NCBI RefSeq assembly: GCF_033947565.1
Contig: NZ_JARPVX010000013.1
Coordinates: forward strand, 22,013 to 86,012
DNA from: Lichenihabitans sp033947565
Lineage (GTDB): Bacteria > Pseudomonadota > Alphaproteobacteria > Rhizobiales > Beijerinckiaceae
DNA length: 64,000 nucleotides
Reading direction: 5' to 3'
Part shown: positions 26,855-36,196 of the stretch, piece after piece
Layout: each line of letters begins with the position of its first letter
Numbering within the stretch: position 1 is the first letter of the stretch
Made by a program: the position numbers and the translations under genes
The notes under the pieces: model-generated
Databases searched by the model: none
Seen by the model: the letters and a program-made list of their open reading frames with translations, nothing else
Told to the model about the DNA's origin: nothing

Positions 26855-27874
26855 TTAGTTGCGGGCCTTGTCGACCATCTTGTTCTTGGAGATCCAGGGC
26901 ATCATGGCGCGCAGCTTCTCGCCGACTTCCTCGATCTGGTGGCTGGCCGCCTTGGCGCGGGTTGCCTTGAAGGAGGTCTGGTTGACCTTGTTCTCGAGCA
27001 TCCAGTCACGGGTGAACTTGCCCGACTGGATGTCGGTCAGCACACGCTTCATCTCGGCCTTGGTTTCGGGCGTCACGATGCGCGGGCCGGTGACATATTC
27101 GCCGTATTCGGCGGTGTTCGAGATCGAATAGTTCATGTTGGCGATGCCGCCCTCATAGATGAGGTCGACGATCAGCTTCACTTCGTGCAGGCACTCGAAA
27201 TAGGCCATCTCGGGCGCGTAGCCGGCTTCCACCAGCGTCTCGAAGCCGGCGCGGATCAGTTCCACGAGGCCGCCGCACAGCACGGCCTGTTCGCCGAACA
27301 GGTCGGTCTCGCATTCTTCCTTGAAGGTCGTCTCGATGATGCCGGCGCGACCACCGCCGATGGCGGACGCGTAGCTGAGGCCGAGGTCATGCGCGTTGCC
27401 GGACGCGTCCTGCGCGATGGCGATCAGGCACGGCACGCCGCCGCCCTTCTGGTATTCGGACCGCACCGTGTGGCCGGGGCCCTTGGGGGCCACCATCAGC
27501 ACGTCGATGTCGGCGCGCGGCTCGATCAGGTTGAAGTGAACGTTGAGGCCGTGGGCGAACAACAGTGCCGCGCCGGCCTTCATGTTGGGCGCGAGGTCGG
27601 TGCGGTAGATGTCGCCCTGCAGTTCGTCGGGCGTGAGCATCATCACGACATCGGCCCACTTGGCCGCATCGGCGACATTCATCACTTTCAAGCCTTCGCC
27701 TTCGGCCTTCTTGGCCGAGGGCGAACCCTCGCGCAGCGCCACGACCATATCCTTGACGCCTGAATCGCGCATGTTGAGCACATGGGCGTGGCCCTGGCTG
27801 CCGTAGCCGACCACCACGACCTTCTTGCCCTTGATGAGGTTCAGATCGGCATCCCGATCGTAGTAGACGCGCAT
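26855..27874 (-). CDS. ilvC: Ketol-acid reductoisomerase
   Basis: IlvC isomerises and reduces acetolactate or acetohydroxybutyrate with NADPH and Mg2+, the second common step of Val/Ile/Leu synthesis. The 339-residue protein is the short class I form: MRVYYDRDADL, the Rossmann motif VVGYGSQGHAHVLNMRDSG, PKGPGHTVR, DLFGEQAVLCGG with metal ligands, YECLHE-like YFECLHEVKLIVDLIYEGG, and a C-terminal RAMMPWISKN. It is the last gene of the ilv locus, 100 bases after the LysE-type exporter gene. Confidence 0.97.
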   Translation of the reverse strand: MRVYYDRDADLNLIKGKKVVVVGYGSQGHAHVLNMRDSGVKDMVVALREGSPSAKKAEGEGLKVMNVADAAKWADVVMMLTPDELQGDIYRTDLAPNMKAGAALLFAHGLNVHFNLIEPRADIDVLMVAPKGPGHTVRSEYQKGGGVPCLIAIAQDASGNAHDLGLSYASAIGGGRAGIIETTFKEECETDLFGEQAVLCGGLVELIRAGFETLVEAGYAPEMAYFECLHEVKLIVDLIYEGGIANMNYSISNTAEYGEYVTGPRIVTPETKAEMKRVLTDIQSGKFTRDWMLENKVNQTSFKATRAKAASHQIEEVGEKLRAMMPWISKNKMVDKARN

Positions 27875-27973
27875 GATCCTTCAGTCCTTTTGAACAACAG
27901 CCCGGAGCGGGAATGGGCTGCTTCTAGTGGTCACAGGTTGTCCCGGCAACCCGATTGGCATGCGAGGACGTCG

Positions 27974-28567
27974 TCAGTCCCTGAACACCGGATACAGCGA
28001 GGCGATCAGCAGCACCGCCATGGTGGTGTTGAAGATCGCAAGGTTGCGCGGGCGGCCGAGCCAGCGTTGCAGCGCCGCCCCGAACCCCACCCAGGCGCCG
28101 CTGCAGGGCGCCGTCACGGCCGCGAAGACGGCGGCGATGAGGCACACGCTGAGCGCGTAGCGGTCGGGGTCCGTGTAGGTCGTGCAGGCCGTGACGGCCA
28201 TGATCCAAGCTTTCGGGTTCACCCATTGAAAGGCGGCTGCCTGCAAGAAGGTGAGGGGGCGCGCTTGGGCGGCCGCGCCTTTGATCGGGCCCGACCGCGC
28301 GATCTTCCAGGCGAGCCAGATCAGATAGGCGGCCCCGAGCCATTTCAGCGCCACCAGCAGCGCCGGCGCCCGCACGAACACCTCGGCGAGTCCGAGCCCT
28401 ACCAGCAACGTCATCACGGCGAAGCCGAGGTCGACGCCGAGGAAGTGCGGCAGCGTGCGCCGCACCCCGAAATTCAGGCCCGACGTCATCAGCATGATGT
28501 TGTTGGGGCCCGGCGTGCCGGAGCTGACGAGGGCGAAGAGCAGGAGCGCTGGAAGGAGGGACAGCAT
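27974..28567 (-). CDS. LysE/RhtB-family amino acid exporter
   Basis: This 197-residue inner-membrane protein has about six hydrophobic segments and the family opening LLLFALVSSGTPGPNNIMLMTSGLNFG, with the GPN motif, followed by LKWLGAAYLIWLAWK and FQWVNPKAWIMAV. Members export Lys, Arg, Thr, homoserine, Leu or similar amino acids. The ATG at 28567 gives the normal N-terminus; the longer ORF adds an unlikely Pro-rich leader. It lies between ilvN and ilvC, in the same direction, so export of a product of this pathway is a reasonable inference. Confidence 0.85.
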   Translation of the reverse strand: MLSLLPALLLFALVSSGTPGPNNIMLMTSGLNFGVRRTLPHFLGVDLGFAVMTLLVGLGLAEVFVRAPALLVALKWLGAAYLIWLAWKIARSGPIKGAAAQARPLTFLQAAAFQWVNPKAWIMAVTACTTYTDPDRYALSVCLIAAVFAAVTAPCSGAWVGFGAALQRWLGRPRNLAIFNTTMAVLLIASLYPVFRD

Positions 28568-28673
28568 GGTGGGCTTCGGGACGGAGGGCGCGACCGCGAG
28601 GGCATCGGGATACCCGGTCAGGTGCCGGCCATCCCCGGACATGGTTCGGGGACGGCCACGGTGACGGGCGGGG

Positions 28674-29237
28674 CTAGATGGTGTCCGGCCCGCGCGAAAT
28701 GGCGGCCACGCCGGTGCGCGACACCTCGACGAGGCCGAGCGGCCGCATCAGCTCGACATATTGATCGATCTTCGAAGGGGCGCCGGTCAGCTCGAAGACG
28801 AAGCTTTCCGTGGTGGCGTCGATCACCCGGGCCCGGAAGGCGTCGCCCAGGCGCAAGGCCTCGGCCCGGTGTTCGCCCGTGCCGCGCACCTTGATCATGG
28901 CCAATTCGCGTTGGATGAAAGGCTTCTCGATCGTCAGGTCGTTGACCTTGTGGACCGGCACCAGCCGCTCGAGCTGGTGGCGGATCTGGGTGATGGCCTC
29001 GGGCGTGCCGGAGGTCACGATGGTGATGCGGCTGAGGTGCTCGGCATGCGCCACCTCGGCGACCGTCAGGCTCTCGATGTTGTAGCCGCGGCCGGAAAAC
29101 ATCCCCACCACCCGGGCCAGGACGCCGGGCTCGTTGTCGACCAGCACCGACAGGGTGTGGGTTTCGGTGTTGGAGGTGACGAGCGCCGACGAATAAGGCG
29201 ACGGCGGCTGCTGCGGGGCGGGGGTCGGGGCGTTCAT
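28674..29237 (-). CDS. ilvN: Acetolactate synthase small (regulatory) subunit
   Basis: This subunit activates the large subunit and carries the valine feedback site. The 187-residue protein (also called IlvH) has an N-terminal ACT domain (THTLSVLVDNEPGVLARVVGMFSGRGYNIE split over residues 23-52) and a C-terminal domain with ELAMIKV and RARVIDATTESFVFELTG. The ATG overlaps the stop of the racemase gene (TGA inside CATGA on the opposite reading), so it is translated by coupling. A Pro-rich N-terminal extension of about 20 residues precedes the ACT domain. Confidence 0.95.
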   Translation of the reverse strand: MNAPTPAPQQPPSPYSSALVTSNTETHTLSVLVDNEPGVLARVVGMFSGRGYNIESLTVAEVAHAEHLSRITIVTSGTPEAITQIRHQLERLVPVHKVNDLTIEKPFIQRELAMIKVRGTGEHRAEALRLGDAFRARVIDATTESFVFELTGAPSKIDQYVELMRPLGLVEVSRTGVAAISRGPDTI

Positions 29238-29956
29238 GCGGCTTGGCTCGTGGCGTTCGAGGGGGAAAGGGCGAAATCGAGCAGTGCCGCACAATGCAGC
29301 GCCGTGGTGTCGAGAACCGGCAGGGTCGTGTCGTCCTGGCTGAACAGCAGGCCGATCTCGGTGCAGCCGAAGACGAGGCTGTCACAGCCGTGCCGGGCCT
29401 GGGCATCCGCCACCATGGCCAGCACGGCCGCCTTGGAGCCGGGTTTGCACACCCCCAGGCATAGCTCGTCGAAGATGATGGCGTGCAGCCGGTCGCGCGC
29501 CGCCTCATCGGGGACCACCACCTGCTGGGCAAAGCGATCCTTGAGGTGATCGCGGTAGAAGTTCTGTTCCATCGTGGTGCGAGTGGCGAGCAACAGCGGC
29601 CGTCGTAGCTCCTGGCTTTGCAGGGCCTGCCCGGTCACGTCGCGGATGTCCACGAAGGGCAGGGCGGTCGAGGATGCGAGCGGCGCCGCAAGCTTGTGCA
29701 TGGTGTTGGTGCAGAGCGCCGCGGCGTCGGCACCCGCGGCTTCGAGGCGCCGGGCCGCCGCCACCAGCGTTGCCTCGACCTGGTCCCAGCGATCCGCCGC
29801 CATAGCAGCCGCGAGCGGCGCGAAGTCGAGCGACAGTAGCACCAGCGATGCCGAGGCCAGTCCGCCGCGGCGGGTGCGCACGCCCTCGTTGAGCAGGCGG
29901 TAATACACCGCCGTCGATTCCCAGGACGTGCCGCCGATGAGGCCGATGGTCTTCAT
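29234..29956 (-). CDS. Aspartate/glutamate racemase family protein
   Basis: The 240-residue protein has the two-cysteine racemase layout: MKTIGLIGGTSWEST, catalytic Cys in ALCTNTMHKLA, and second Cys in FGCTEIGLL. These are the marks of the amino-acid racemase (Asp/Glu/hydantoin) superfamily, which works without cofactor. It lies between ilvB and ilvN and overlaps the ilvN start, so it is part of that operon. Two close copies of GAGAAGGATC precede the alternative starts TTG 29968 and ATG 29956. The amino acid acted on is unknown. Confidence 0.85.
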   Translation of the reverse strand: MKTIGLIGGTSWESTAVYYRLLNEGVRTRRGGLASASLVLLSLDFAPLAAAMAADRWDQVEATLVAAARRLEAAGADAAALCTNTMHKLAAPLASSTALPFVDIRDVTGQALQSQELRRPLLLATRTTMEQNFYRDHLKDRFAQQVVVPDEAARDRLHAIIFDELCLGVCKPGSKAAVLAMVADAQARHGCDSLVFGCTEIGLLFSQDDTTLPVLDTTALHCAALLDFALSPSNATSQAA

Positions 29957-29976
29957 GATCCTTCTCAAGTTGATCC

Positions 29977-29998
29977 TTCTCCCACTCGCGTGGGAGAA
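29977..29998. repeat. Small palindromic element between ilvB and racemase gene
   Basis: TTCTCCCAC and GTGGGAGAA form a perfect nine-base-pair inverted repeat around TCGC. Similar CTTCTCCC...GGGAGAAG palindromes occur between genes across alphaproteobacteria. Located just after the ilvB stop, it could act as an mRNA stabiliser or partial terminator within the operon. Confidence 0.6.
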
Positions 29999-30013
29999 AG
30001 TGGAAAGGGCGGA

Positions 30014-31789
<1,776 letters not shown>

Positions 31790-31838
31790 TGGTGCTGCTC
31801 CCTTGGAGATGGTGTGATCGCGGCGGAATTTCAGGCAA

Positions 31839-31861
31839 TAAAAAAGGCCCTCGAGGGGCCT
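31839..31861 (-). terminator. Intrinsic terminator of the ilvB leader (attenuator)
   Basis: On the minus strand AGGCCC-CTCGA-GGGCCT forms a GC-rich stem followed directly by TTTTTT, about 50 bases before the ilvB ATG. It lies downstream of the leader peptide, in the position of an attenuator. An upstream GGGCC in the leader could pair with its 5' arm to prevent termination. Confidence 0.85.
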
Positions 31862-31894
31862 ATGGGTCGCGTCAGTTCGTGGGCGCTTCGGGAG

Positions 31895-31942
31895 CTAATC
31901 CCGGCCCAGGCCTGACGCGAATCGTACGAGAATGCGGATCAT
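31895..31942 (-). CDS. ilv operon leader peptide
   Basis: A 15-codon ORF reads MIRILVRFASGLGRD and ends with TAG. Residues 2, 4, 5, 6 and 12 are Ile, Ile, Leu, Val and Leu, with Ile-Leu-Val consecutive, as expected for a peptide that senses charged branched-chain tRNAs. It starts about 30 bases after a promoter and ends 34 bases before the terminator stem. Within it, GCGTCAG (31912-31918) can pair with CTGACGC (31869-31875), giving the alternative stem needed for attenuation. The ribosome site is weak. It is too short for ordinary gene finders. Confidence 0.8.
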   Translation of the reverse strand: MIRILVRFASGLGRD

Positions 31943-31972
31943 CGGATGCCAAATTCCAAACTGGTGGCAGGC

Positions 31973-32001
31973 TGGGTAGCATCGGGTCGCGGGAGTGTCA
32001 A
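31973..32001 (-). promoter_or_regulatory. Promoter of the ilvB leader transcript
   Basis: TTGACA (31996-32001) and TACCCA (31973-31978) on the minus strand are 17 bases apart. The consensus -35 and correct spacing place the transcript start near 31966, about 24 bases before the leader-peptide ATG. The -10 is weak, and the plus-strand DUF4142 gene starts about 110 bases away. Confidence 0.6.
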
Positions 32002-32113
32002 CGGCGGTGCGATCCACTGCTGCTTCTGATGCTATAGCGGTTCGATCTCATGCTTGCTGTGGGAACTTGTGCCACGGCCCTCGATTGTCGCAAGGTCGCC
32101 AAGGAGAGTTCCG

Positions 32114-32620
32114 ATGACACGTGCTGTTCCCGCCACCCTCGCCCTGTTGCTGGCCGCGCTGCCCTTTACGGCCCAGGCAGCCGATCGGGTTTCGGATGCG
32201 GACAAGGCCTTTGTGGCCATGGTCAGCCAGGGTGGCATGTTCGAGGTGGCGCTCGGCACTGTAGCGGCTCAGCAAGGATCGACGCAGGACATCAAGGACC
32301 AGGGCACCACGGAAGCGCACGACCATGCGCTCGTGGGCGACACGCTCAAATCCATCACGGCGGCCGCGAAGCTGGATGTCGCCGTCGATCTCGATGCCGC
32401 CTTTACCAAGAAGCTCGATGCTTTGAAGGCGCTGTCGGGCCCGGCTTTTGACAAAGCCTATCTTCTGGCCATGGAAGATATCCATGCCAAGGACGGCGCT
32501 GCCTTCGCAAAGGAGGCCAAGGGCGGTTCGGACCAGGCACTTCGGGCCTTCGCGTCCGAGACGCATCGCATCGTCGAGCGCCACATCGGGGAGCTGAAGG
32601 CGATCGGCCCTGTCCAATAA
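32114..32620 (+). CDS. DUF4142 exported protein (first copy)
   Basis: This 168-residue protein has a signal peptide (MTRAVPATLALLLAALPFTAQAA) and a helical ferritin-like DUF4142 domain with FVAMVSQGGMFEVALGTVAAQQ and an ending HRIVERHIGELKAI. AAGGAGAG gives a near-perfect ribosome site before the ATG at 32114. DUF4142 proteins are periplasmic, often linked to stress, and have no defined biochemical role. It is divergent from the ilv leader, and a second copy follows 200 bases on. Confidence 0.85.
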   Translation: MTRAVPATLALLLAALPFTAQAADRVSDADKAFVAMVSQGGMFEVALGTVAAQQGSTQDIKDQGTTEAHDHALVGDTLKSITAAAKLDVAVDLDAAFTKKLDALKALSGPAFDKAYLLAMEDIHAKDGAAFAKEAKGGSDQALRAFASETHRIVERHIGELKAIGPVQ

Positions 32621-32817
32621 GCGTCACGGCTGAGCCCATCGGGCGGCGGCACGCCCCTAGGCCGACGTTTTGGCCCGGATTGTTTCACTCTGGCGCAATC
32701 CGGGCGGACATGAGGCATTGTCGCGGCGCCGAGCCTTTGTGGGAACCCAGGCTGCCGAGACGGATTGGGTGAGCATGCCGGCCCCATCGACGGCCGCCAC
32801 CATCAAGGTCTTCTACC

Positions 32818-33369
32818 ATGCGTTTTCCTGCCCTGGCCGCCGGCCTTCTGCTTTGCGTCTCGAGCGCCGCCATCGCGGCCCCGGACATGAGCTCCCTCGA
32901 GGCGTCGCCGATGCCGCGACCCTCGTCTCCCCTGGTCCAGGCCTTTGTGCAGAATGCCGGCATCGGCAATCAGTTCGAAATGACGACGTCGCAGATGGCC
33001 TTGGAAAGAAGTCAGGATCCCGCTGTTCGGCACTTCGCTCAGACGATGCTGAACGATCATCACAAGGCCGAACTGGCGCTCGACCGCGCCGCGGCCCCGA
33101 CGGGAGTGGCCACCCACTTCATGTTCGACAAAGCGCATCAGGCGAAGCTCGACGAACTCGACGCGCTGTCTGGCCAGGGCTTCGACGACGCGTTCTGGGT
33201 GTTGCAGCGAGCCGCTCATGCCGAGGCCGTCGCGGGGATCGGCGATTATGCGATGAGCGGCAGCGACCCGGCCCTGGTGGTGTGGGCGCGCCAGACGCTG
33301 CCGGTGGTGCTCGGCCACCAGCGGATGATCGCCGACATGACCGGCACGTCGGCGGTGGCGCTGCAGTAA
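32818..33369 (+). CDS. DUF4142 exported protein (second copy)
   Basis: The 183-residue protein has a signal peptide (MRFPALAAGLLLCVSSAAIAA) and the DUF4142 pattern: AFVQNAGIGNQFEMTTSQMALERS, VRHFAQTMLNDHHKAELAL and KLDELDALSGQGFDDAFW. It shares the family fold with the gene before it but only limited identity, so the pair is an old duplication or two separate family members. A clear hairpin terminator follows the stop. Function unknown. Confidence 0.85.
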   Translation: MRFPALAAGLLLCVSSAAIAAPDMSSLEASPMPRPSSPLVQAFVQNAGIGNQFEMTTSQMALERSQDPAVRHFAQTMLNDHHKAELALDRAAAPTGVATHFMFDKAHQAKLDELDALSGQGFDDAFWVLQRAAHAEAVAGIGDYAMSGSDPALVVWARQTLPVVLGHQRMIADMTGTSAVALQ

Positions 33370-33382
33370 CCCTATAAACATC

Positions 33383-33407
33383 GGGGTCGGCCAAAGCGGT
33401 CGGCCCC
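33383..33407 (+). terminator. Terminator after second DUF4142 gene
   Basis: GGGGTCGGCC pairs over ten positions (two of them G-U) with GGTCGGCCCC around an AAAGC loop and is followed by TTGTGG, 13 bases after the stop codon. The T run is short, but position and stem strength support termination. Confidence 0.6.
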
Positions 33408-33428
33408 TTGTGGCTACGGAGGTCCGGC

Positions 33429-33881
33429 ATGGTTTCGAGGATCATGGCGATCGTGGCCGGGCTGACGCTCGGCAGTGCTGCCGCCGTTGCTCAATCGAGC
33501 CCGCATCAGGATGCGCTGATCTCGTCCTATTTCTCGATCTGGGATCAGGATGGCAACGTGACGCCTGACAACGTGGCCAAGCTTTATGCGCCGCGCTTGA
33601 TCTACTACGGGCATGCGATGACGCGAGAGGCGCTGCTCAACGACAAGCGGGCCTTTATCCGCCGCTGGCCTGATCGGCGCTACGGCGTCGAGCCAGGGTC
33701 GGCGGCGAAAAGCTGCGATGCCACACAGGACCACTGCCGCTTGTCGGCCACATTGGTTTGGCGCACGCGCGGCTCTGGCCGTGAGCGCATGGGGCGCTCG
33801 CGCGTGACCCTGGACCTCGCTCGCAGCGACGGCTTCTTGAAGATCGTGCGCGAAGGCGCCGTCACGCTTGGGCGCGAGTGA
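33429..33881 (+). CDS. Exported NTF2/SnoaL-like hypothetical protein
   Basis: A 150-residue protein with a signal peptide (MVSRIMAIVAGLTLGSAAAVAQ). Its mature part resembles small NTF2-like cone proteins: ALISSYFSIWDQDGNVTPDNVAKLYAPRLIYYGHAMTREAL split over residues 29-69, then RRWPDRRYGVEPGS and a C-terminal strand pair. Two cysteines (KSCDATQDHC) may form a disulfide. ACGGAGG lies six bases before the ATG. It overlaps the end of the convergent PAP2 gene by 20 bases. Role unknown. Confidence 0.7.
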   Translation: MVSRIMAIVAGLTLGSAAAVAQSSPHQDALISSYFSIWDQDGNVTPDNVAKLYAPRLIYYGHAMTREALLNDKRAFIRRWPDRRYGVEPGSAAKSCDATQDHCRLSATLVWRTRGSGRERMGRSRVTLDLARSDGFLKIVREGAVTLGRE

Positions 33882-34515
33882 TCGGCCCGTAGAGCCGCCA
33901 AGCCAACCAGGCGCAGAACAGCCCGGCCAGCCAGCCGCCGACCACATCGGTCGGCCAATGCACGCCAAGATAAACCCGACTGGCACCCACAAGCCCGGTG
34001 CCGACAGCCGCCATGACGAAAGCGAACCGTCGCAACGCCAAGGGTGCGCAGGTGGTCGCCACCAGGGCCGCCAGGGTGAAGAAGGCCGTCGCCGACATCA
34101 TGGCATGAGAGCTTGGGAAGCTGGTGGTGAAGACCAGCGGCGCGTCCGGAATGAGCCTGGGCCGGGCCCTGTGGACCAACAGCTTCAGGATGCCGTTGCC
34201 CATCAGGGCCGTGACGCAGGCCATGGCCAGGGTGCCGGCACGACGCTTGTGACCCAGGCACAGCATCGCGCCGCAGGCGGTGACGACGAGCAGCCCGATC
34301 ACCCCGTTGCTGCCGAGCGCCGTAAAATCCCGGCCGGTTTCGAGCATCCATGCGGGCCCGAGCGAAACAGCGGGTTGGCCCGGCAACCGCAAAGCCAGGA
34401 TCAGGCGTGGGTCGAGGCCGTCCGGTCCATCCTCGAAGAAACCGATGTCGAGCCCGAACAGCCCGAGCAGGATCAACCCGGGCCACAGGGTTCCCAGGAG
34501 GCGGGCGGACTTCAC
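33862..34515 (-). CDS. PAP2-family membrane phosphatase
   Basis: This 217-residue protein has five to six hydrophobic segments and the three-part acid-phosphatase signature: KLLVHRARPR, FPSSHAM and SRVYLGVHWPTDVVGG. Such enzymes dephosphorylate lipid phosphates such as phosphatidate or undecaprenyl diphosphate at the membrane. The second motif has PSSH in place of PSGH, a common variant. The chosen GTG start begins two bases after the stop of the receiver gene (TGAGGTG), indicating coupling; the longer ORF lies inside that gene in another frame. Confidence 0.8.
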   Translation of the reverse strand: MKSARLLGTLWPGLILLGLFGLDIGFFEDGPDGLDPRLILALRLPGQPAVSLGPAWMLETGRDFTALGSNGVIGLLVVTACGAMLCLGHKRRAGTLAMACVTALMGNGILKLLVHRARPRLIPDAPLVFTTSFPSSHAMMSATAFFTLAALVATTCAPLALRRFAFVMAAVGTGLVGASRVYLGVHWPTDVVGGWLAGLFCAWLAWRLYGPITRAQA

Positions 34516-34516
34516 C

Positions 34517-34885
34517 TCAGTGGCGAACCGCGGCGCCGCGCACGAATCCCAGCACGTCGGCTGGCAGCCATGGCTTGGGGATGAAGCGCACCCGCGAGGG
34601 AAGGTCGTCGGGCACCTCTTCGTGAAAGCCGGAGGTGACCAGCACCGCAATATGGGGCCACGCGGTCGTCACCGTGCTGGCGAGGTCGAATCCGCTCGCC
34701 GAGCCCAGCATCTCGACATCCGTGAAGATCGCCGCGACTTCGTTCGTGTAGTCCCACACATAGGCCAGCGCATCATCGGCGCATTCGAATTCCGCGACAT
34801 CGAAGCCGGCTTCCTCGAACAACAGCGTGGCATCCATGCGAAGCATGGGATCATCTTCGACCACCAGAACCTTCCCGTGCAGCAT
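34517..34885 (-). CDS. Stand-alone response regulator receiver
   Basis: A 122-residue single receiver with acidic pair D11-D12, phosphoacceptor D56 in FTDVEMLGS, Thr/Ser in VLVTSGF and Lys in FIPKPW. The W after KP and the VTSGFHEEVPDDLP loop fit the FixJ-type single-domain regulators common in Hyphomicrobiales. GGGAGA lies six bases before the ATG. No kinase adjoins; the coupled downstream gene is the PAP2 phosphatase. Confidence 0.88.
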   Translation of the reverse strand: MLHGKVLVVEDDPMLRMDATLLFEEAGFDVAEFECADDALAYVWDYTNEVAAIFTDVEMLGSASGFDLASTVTTAWPHIAVLVTSGFHEEVPDDLPSRVRFIPKPWLPADVLGFVRGAAVRH

Positions 34886-35060
34886 GACGATCTCCCGGAT
34901 GCCGGCTGGACGATCAGTTCGGCAGGGCCGATCCGACTTGGGAGCGATATGGGGCCAAGGTCGGGGCCGTCCAGTGAGGATCGTGGACTGATCGTGGGGA
35001 ACCTTCGGTCGCGGGTCGAATTGTCCCAGCGAGAGCATGGTGCTCGCAAGGAGATCCGCT

Positions 35061-35276
35061 ATGAGCAGCACGGGCGACAAGATTTCGGGCGTGGCCAACC
35101 AGGCAATCGGCAAGGTCAAGCAGGGCATCGGCGAAGCAACCGGCTCCGAGAAGCTCCAGGCCGAAGGGCATGCGCAGGAAGTCCAAGGCCAGGCTCAGAA
35201 GGCTGTCGGCGACACCAAGGCCGCTGTGAAGAACACGGCCGACAAGGTGGCTGACGCTGCCGATCGCAAGCTCTGA
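35061..35276 (+). CDS. CsbD-family stress protein
   Basis: A 71-residue, highly hydrophilic protein (MSSTGDKISGVANQAIGKVKQG, then repeated KAVGDTKAAVKNTADK) typical of the CsbD family, which is induced by general stress and has no known activity. AAGGAGA lies seven bases before the ATG. The gene ends just before a strong hairpin shared with the converging yacG. Confidence 0.88.
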   Translation: MSSTGDKISGVANQAIGKVKQGIGEATGSEKLQAEGHAQEVQGQAQKAVGDTKAAVKNTADKVADAADRKL

Positions 35277-35300
35277 TCAACACACTCTAAGTTTTTAGAC

Positions 35301-35334
35301 ATGAAAGCCGGTCCCTCGCGGGGCTGGCTTTCAT
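35301..35334. terminator. Bidirectional hairpin between csbD-like gene and yacG
   Basis: ATGAAAGCC and GGCTTTCAT form a perfect nine-base-pair stem, extended by CCC/GGG around TCGC. It lies between two convergent genes, 24 bases after the csbD-like stop and 3 bases from the yacG stop, so it may serve both. Confidence 0.65.
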
Positions 35335-35337
35335 CGT

Positions 35338-35553
35338 TCAATCGTTGCGATGGTCGCCCGAACCGGCATCGTCATTGTCGTCCGGCTCGTCTTCGGTAGA
35401 GGCCCGGTAGCGTCCGACGATCCAGCGATGCAGGTCGACATCGGCGCAGCGCTTCGAGCAAAAGGGCTTTGAGTCGGGATCGGCCGCGCGCTGGCAGATC
35501 GGGCATCGGCCGGCGGGCTTGGGTGGCCCGCTTCCCGCTTGATCCTCAGGCAT
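35338..35553 (-). CDS. yacG: DNA gyrase inhibitor YacG
   Basis: A 71-residue zinc-finger protein with RCPICQRAAD and KPFCSKRCADVDLHRWIVGRY, giving the Cys4 site of YacG. In E. coli YacG binds GyrB and blocks DNA binding. The acidic C-terminal tail (STEDEPDDNDDAG) is usual. It overlaps the end of maf by eight bases and closes the infA-maf-yacG unit. Confidence 0.92.
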   Translation of the reverse strand: MPEDQAGSGPPKPAGRCPICQRAADPDSKPFCSKRCADVDLHRWIVGRYRASTEDEPDDNDDAGSGDHRND

Positions 35554-36175
35554 CGGCCAGTCCGGATTGCATCAGCGGAAACCCTTCACCGTCGAGAAGG
35601 GCCGCGGTCTCGTGCAGCGGCAAGCCGACGACGCCCGTATAGGACCCGACGAGGCGCGCCACGAACATCGCCGCGAGTCCCTGGATCGCATAGCCGCCCG
35701 CCTTGCCGCGCCATTCGTCGCTGGCGATGTAGCGCTCCATTTCGCGGCCGGATAGGCGCTTGAAGCGTAGGCGCGACTCGACGAGCCGCTCGCGCCGCTT
35801 GCCCGACGGGGTGATCATCGCCACGCCGGTGAAGACCCGGTGGGCGCGGCCGGACAACAACCCGAGGCAATGCGCGACGTCGTCGCGGATCTCGCATTTC
35901 GGCAGCACGCGCCGCCCGACCGCCACGACCGTATCGGCCGCGATGATGAAGCTCCCCTCGAGCTCAGGCCGCCGCGACACGATGGCCTGAGCCGCCACCG
36001 CCTTTTCCGAAGCCAGGCGCGCCGCGAGCGCCCGGGGGGCCTCGTTGCGTTCTGGCGTTTCGTCGAGGTCCGTCGGGATCAGGGCAATCGGCTCGATGCC
36101 GATCTGTTGCAGCAAGGCGAGCCGACGCGGCGACGCGGATGCGAGAACGAGCCGGGGGAGGGCAACGGCGGCCAT
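35546..36175 (-). CDS. maf: Maf-family nucleotide pyrophosphatase
   Basis: Maf proteins hydrolyse non-canonical or modified nucleoside triphosphates and are linked to septum control. The 209-residue protein has LVLASASPRRLALLQQIGI, the EKA motif LASEKAVAAQ, the catalytic IIAADTVVAVG and the YIASDEWRGKAGGYAIQGLA region. Gene order infA-maf-yacG is typical of Hyphomicrobiales. It starts 22 bases after infA. Confidence 0.93.
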   Translation of the reverse strand: MAAVALPRLVLASASPRRLALLQQIGIEPIALIPTDLDETPERNEAPRALAARLASEKAVAAQAIVSRRPELEGSFIIAADTVVAVGRRVLPKCEIRDDVAHCLGLLSGRAHRVFTGVAMITPSGKRRERLVESRLRFKRLSGREMERYIASDEWRGKAGGYAIQGLAAMFVARLVGSYTGVVGLPLHETAALLDGEGFPLMQSGLADA

Positions 36176-36196
36176 GGCGAGGCGCGCGAGGCCGGC

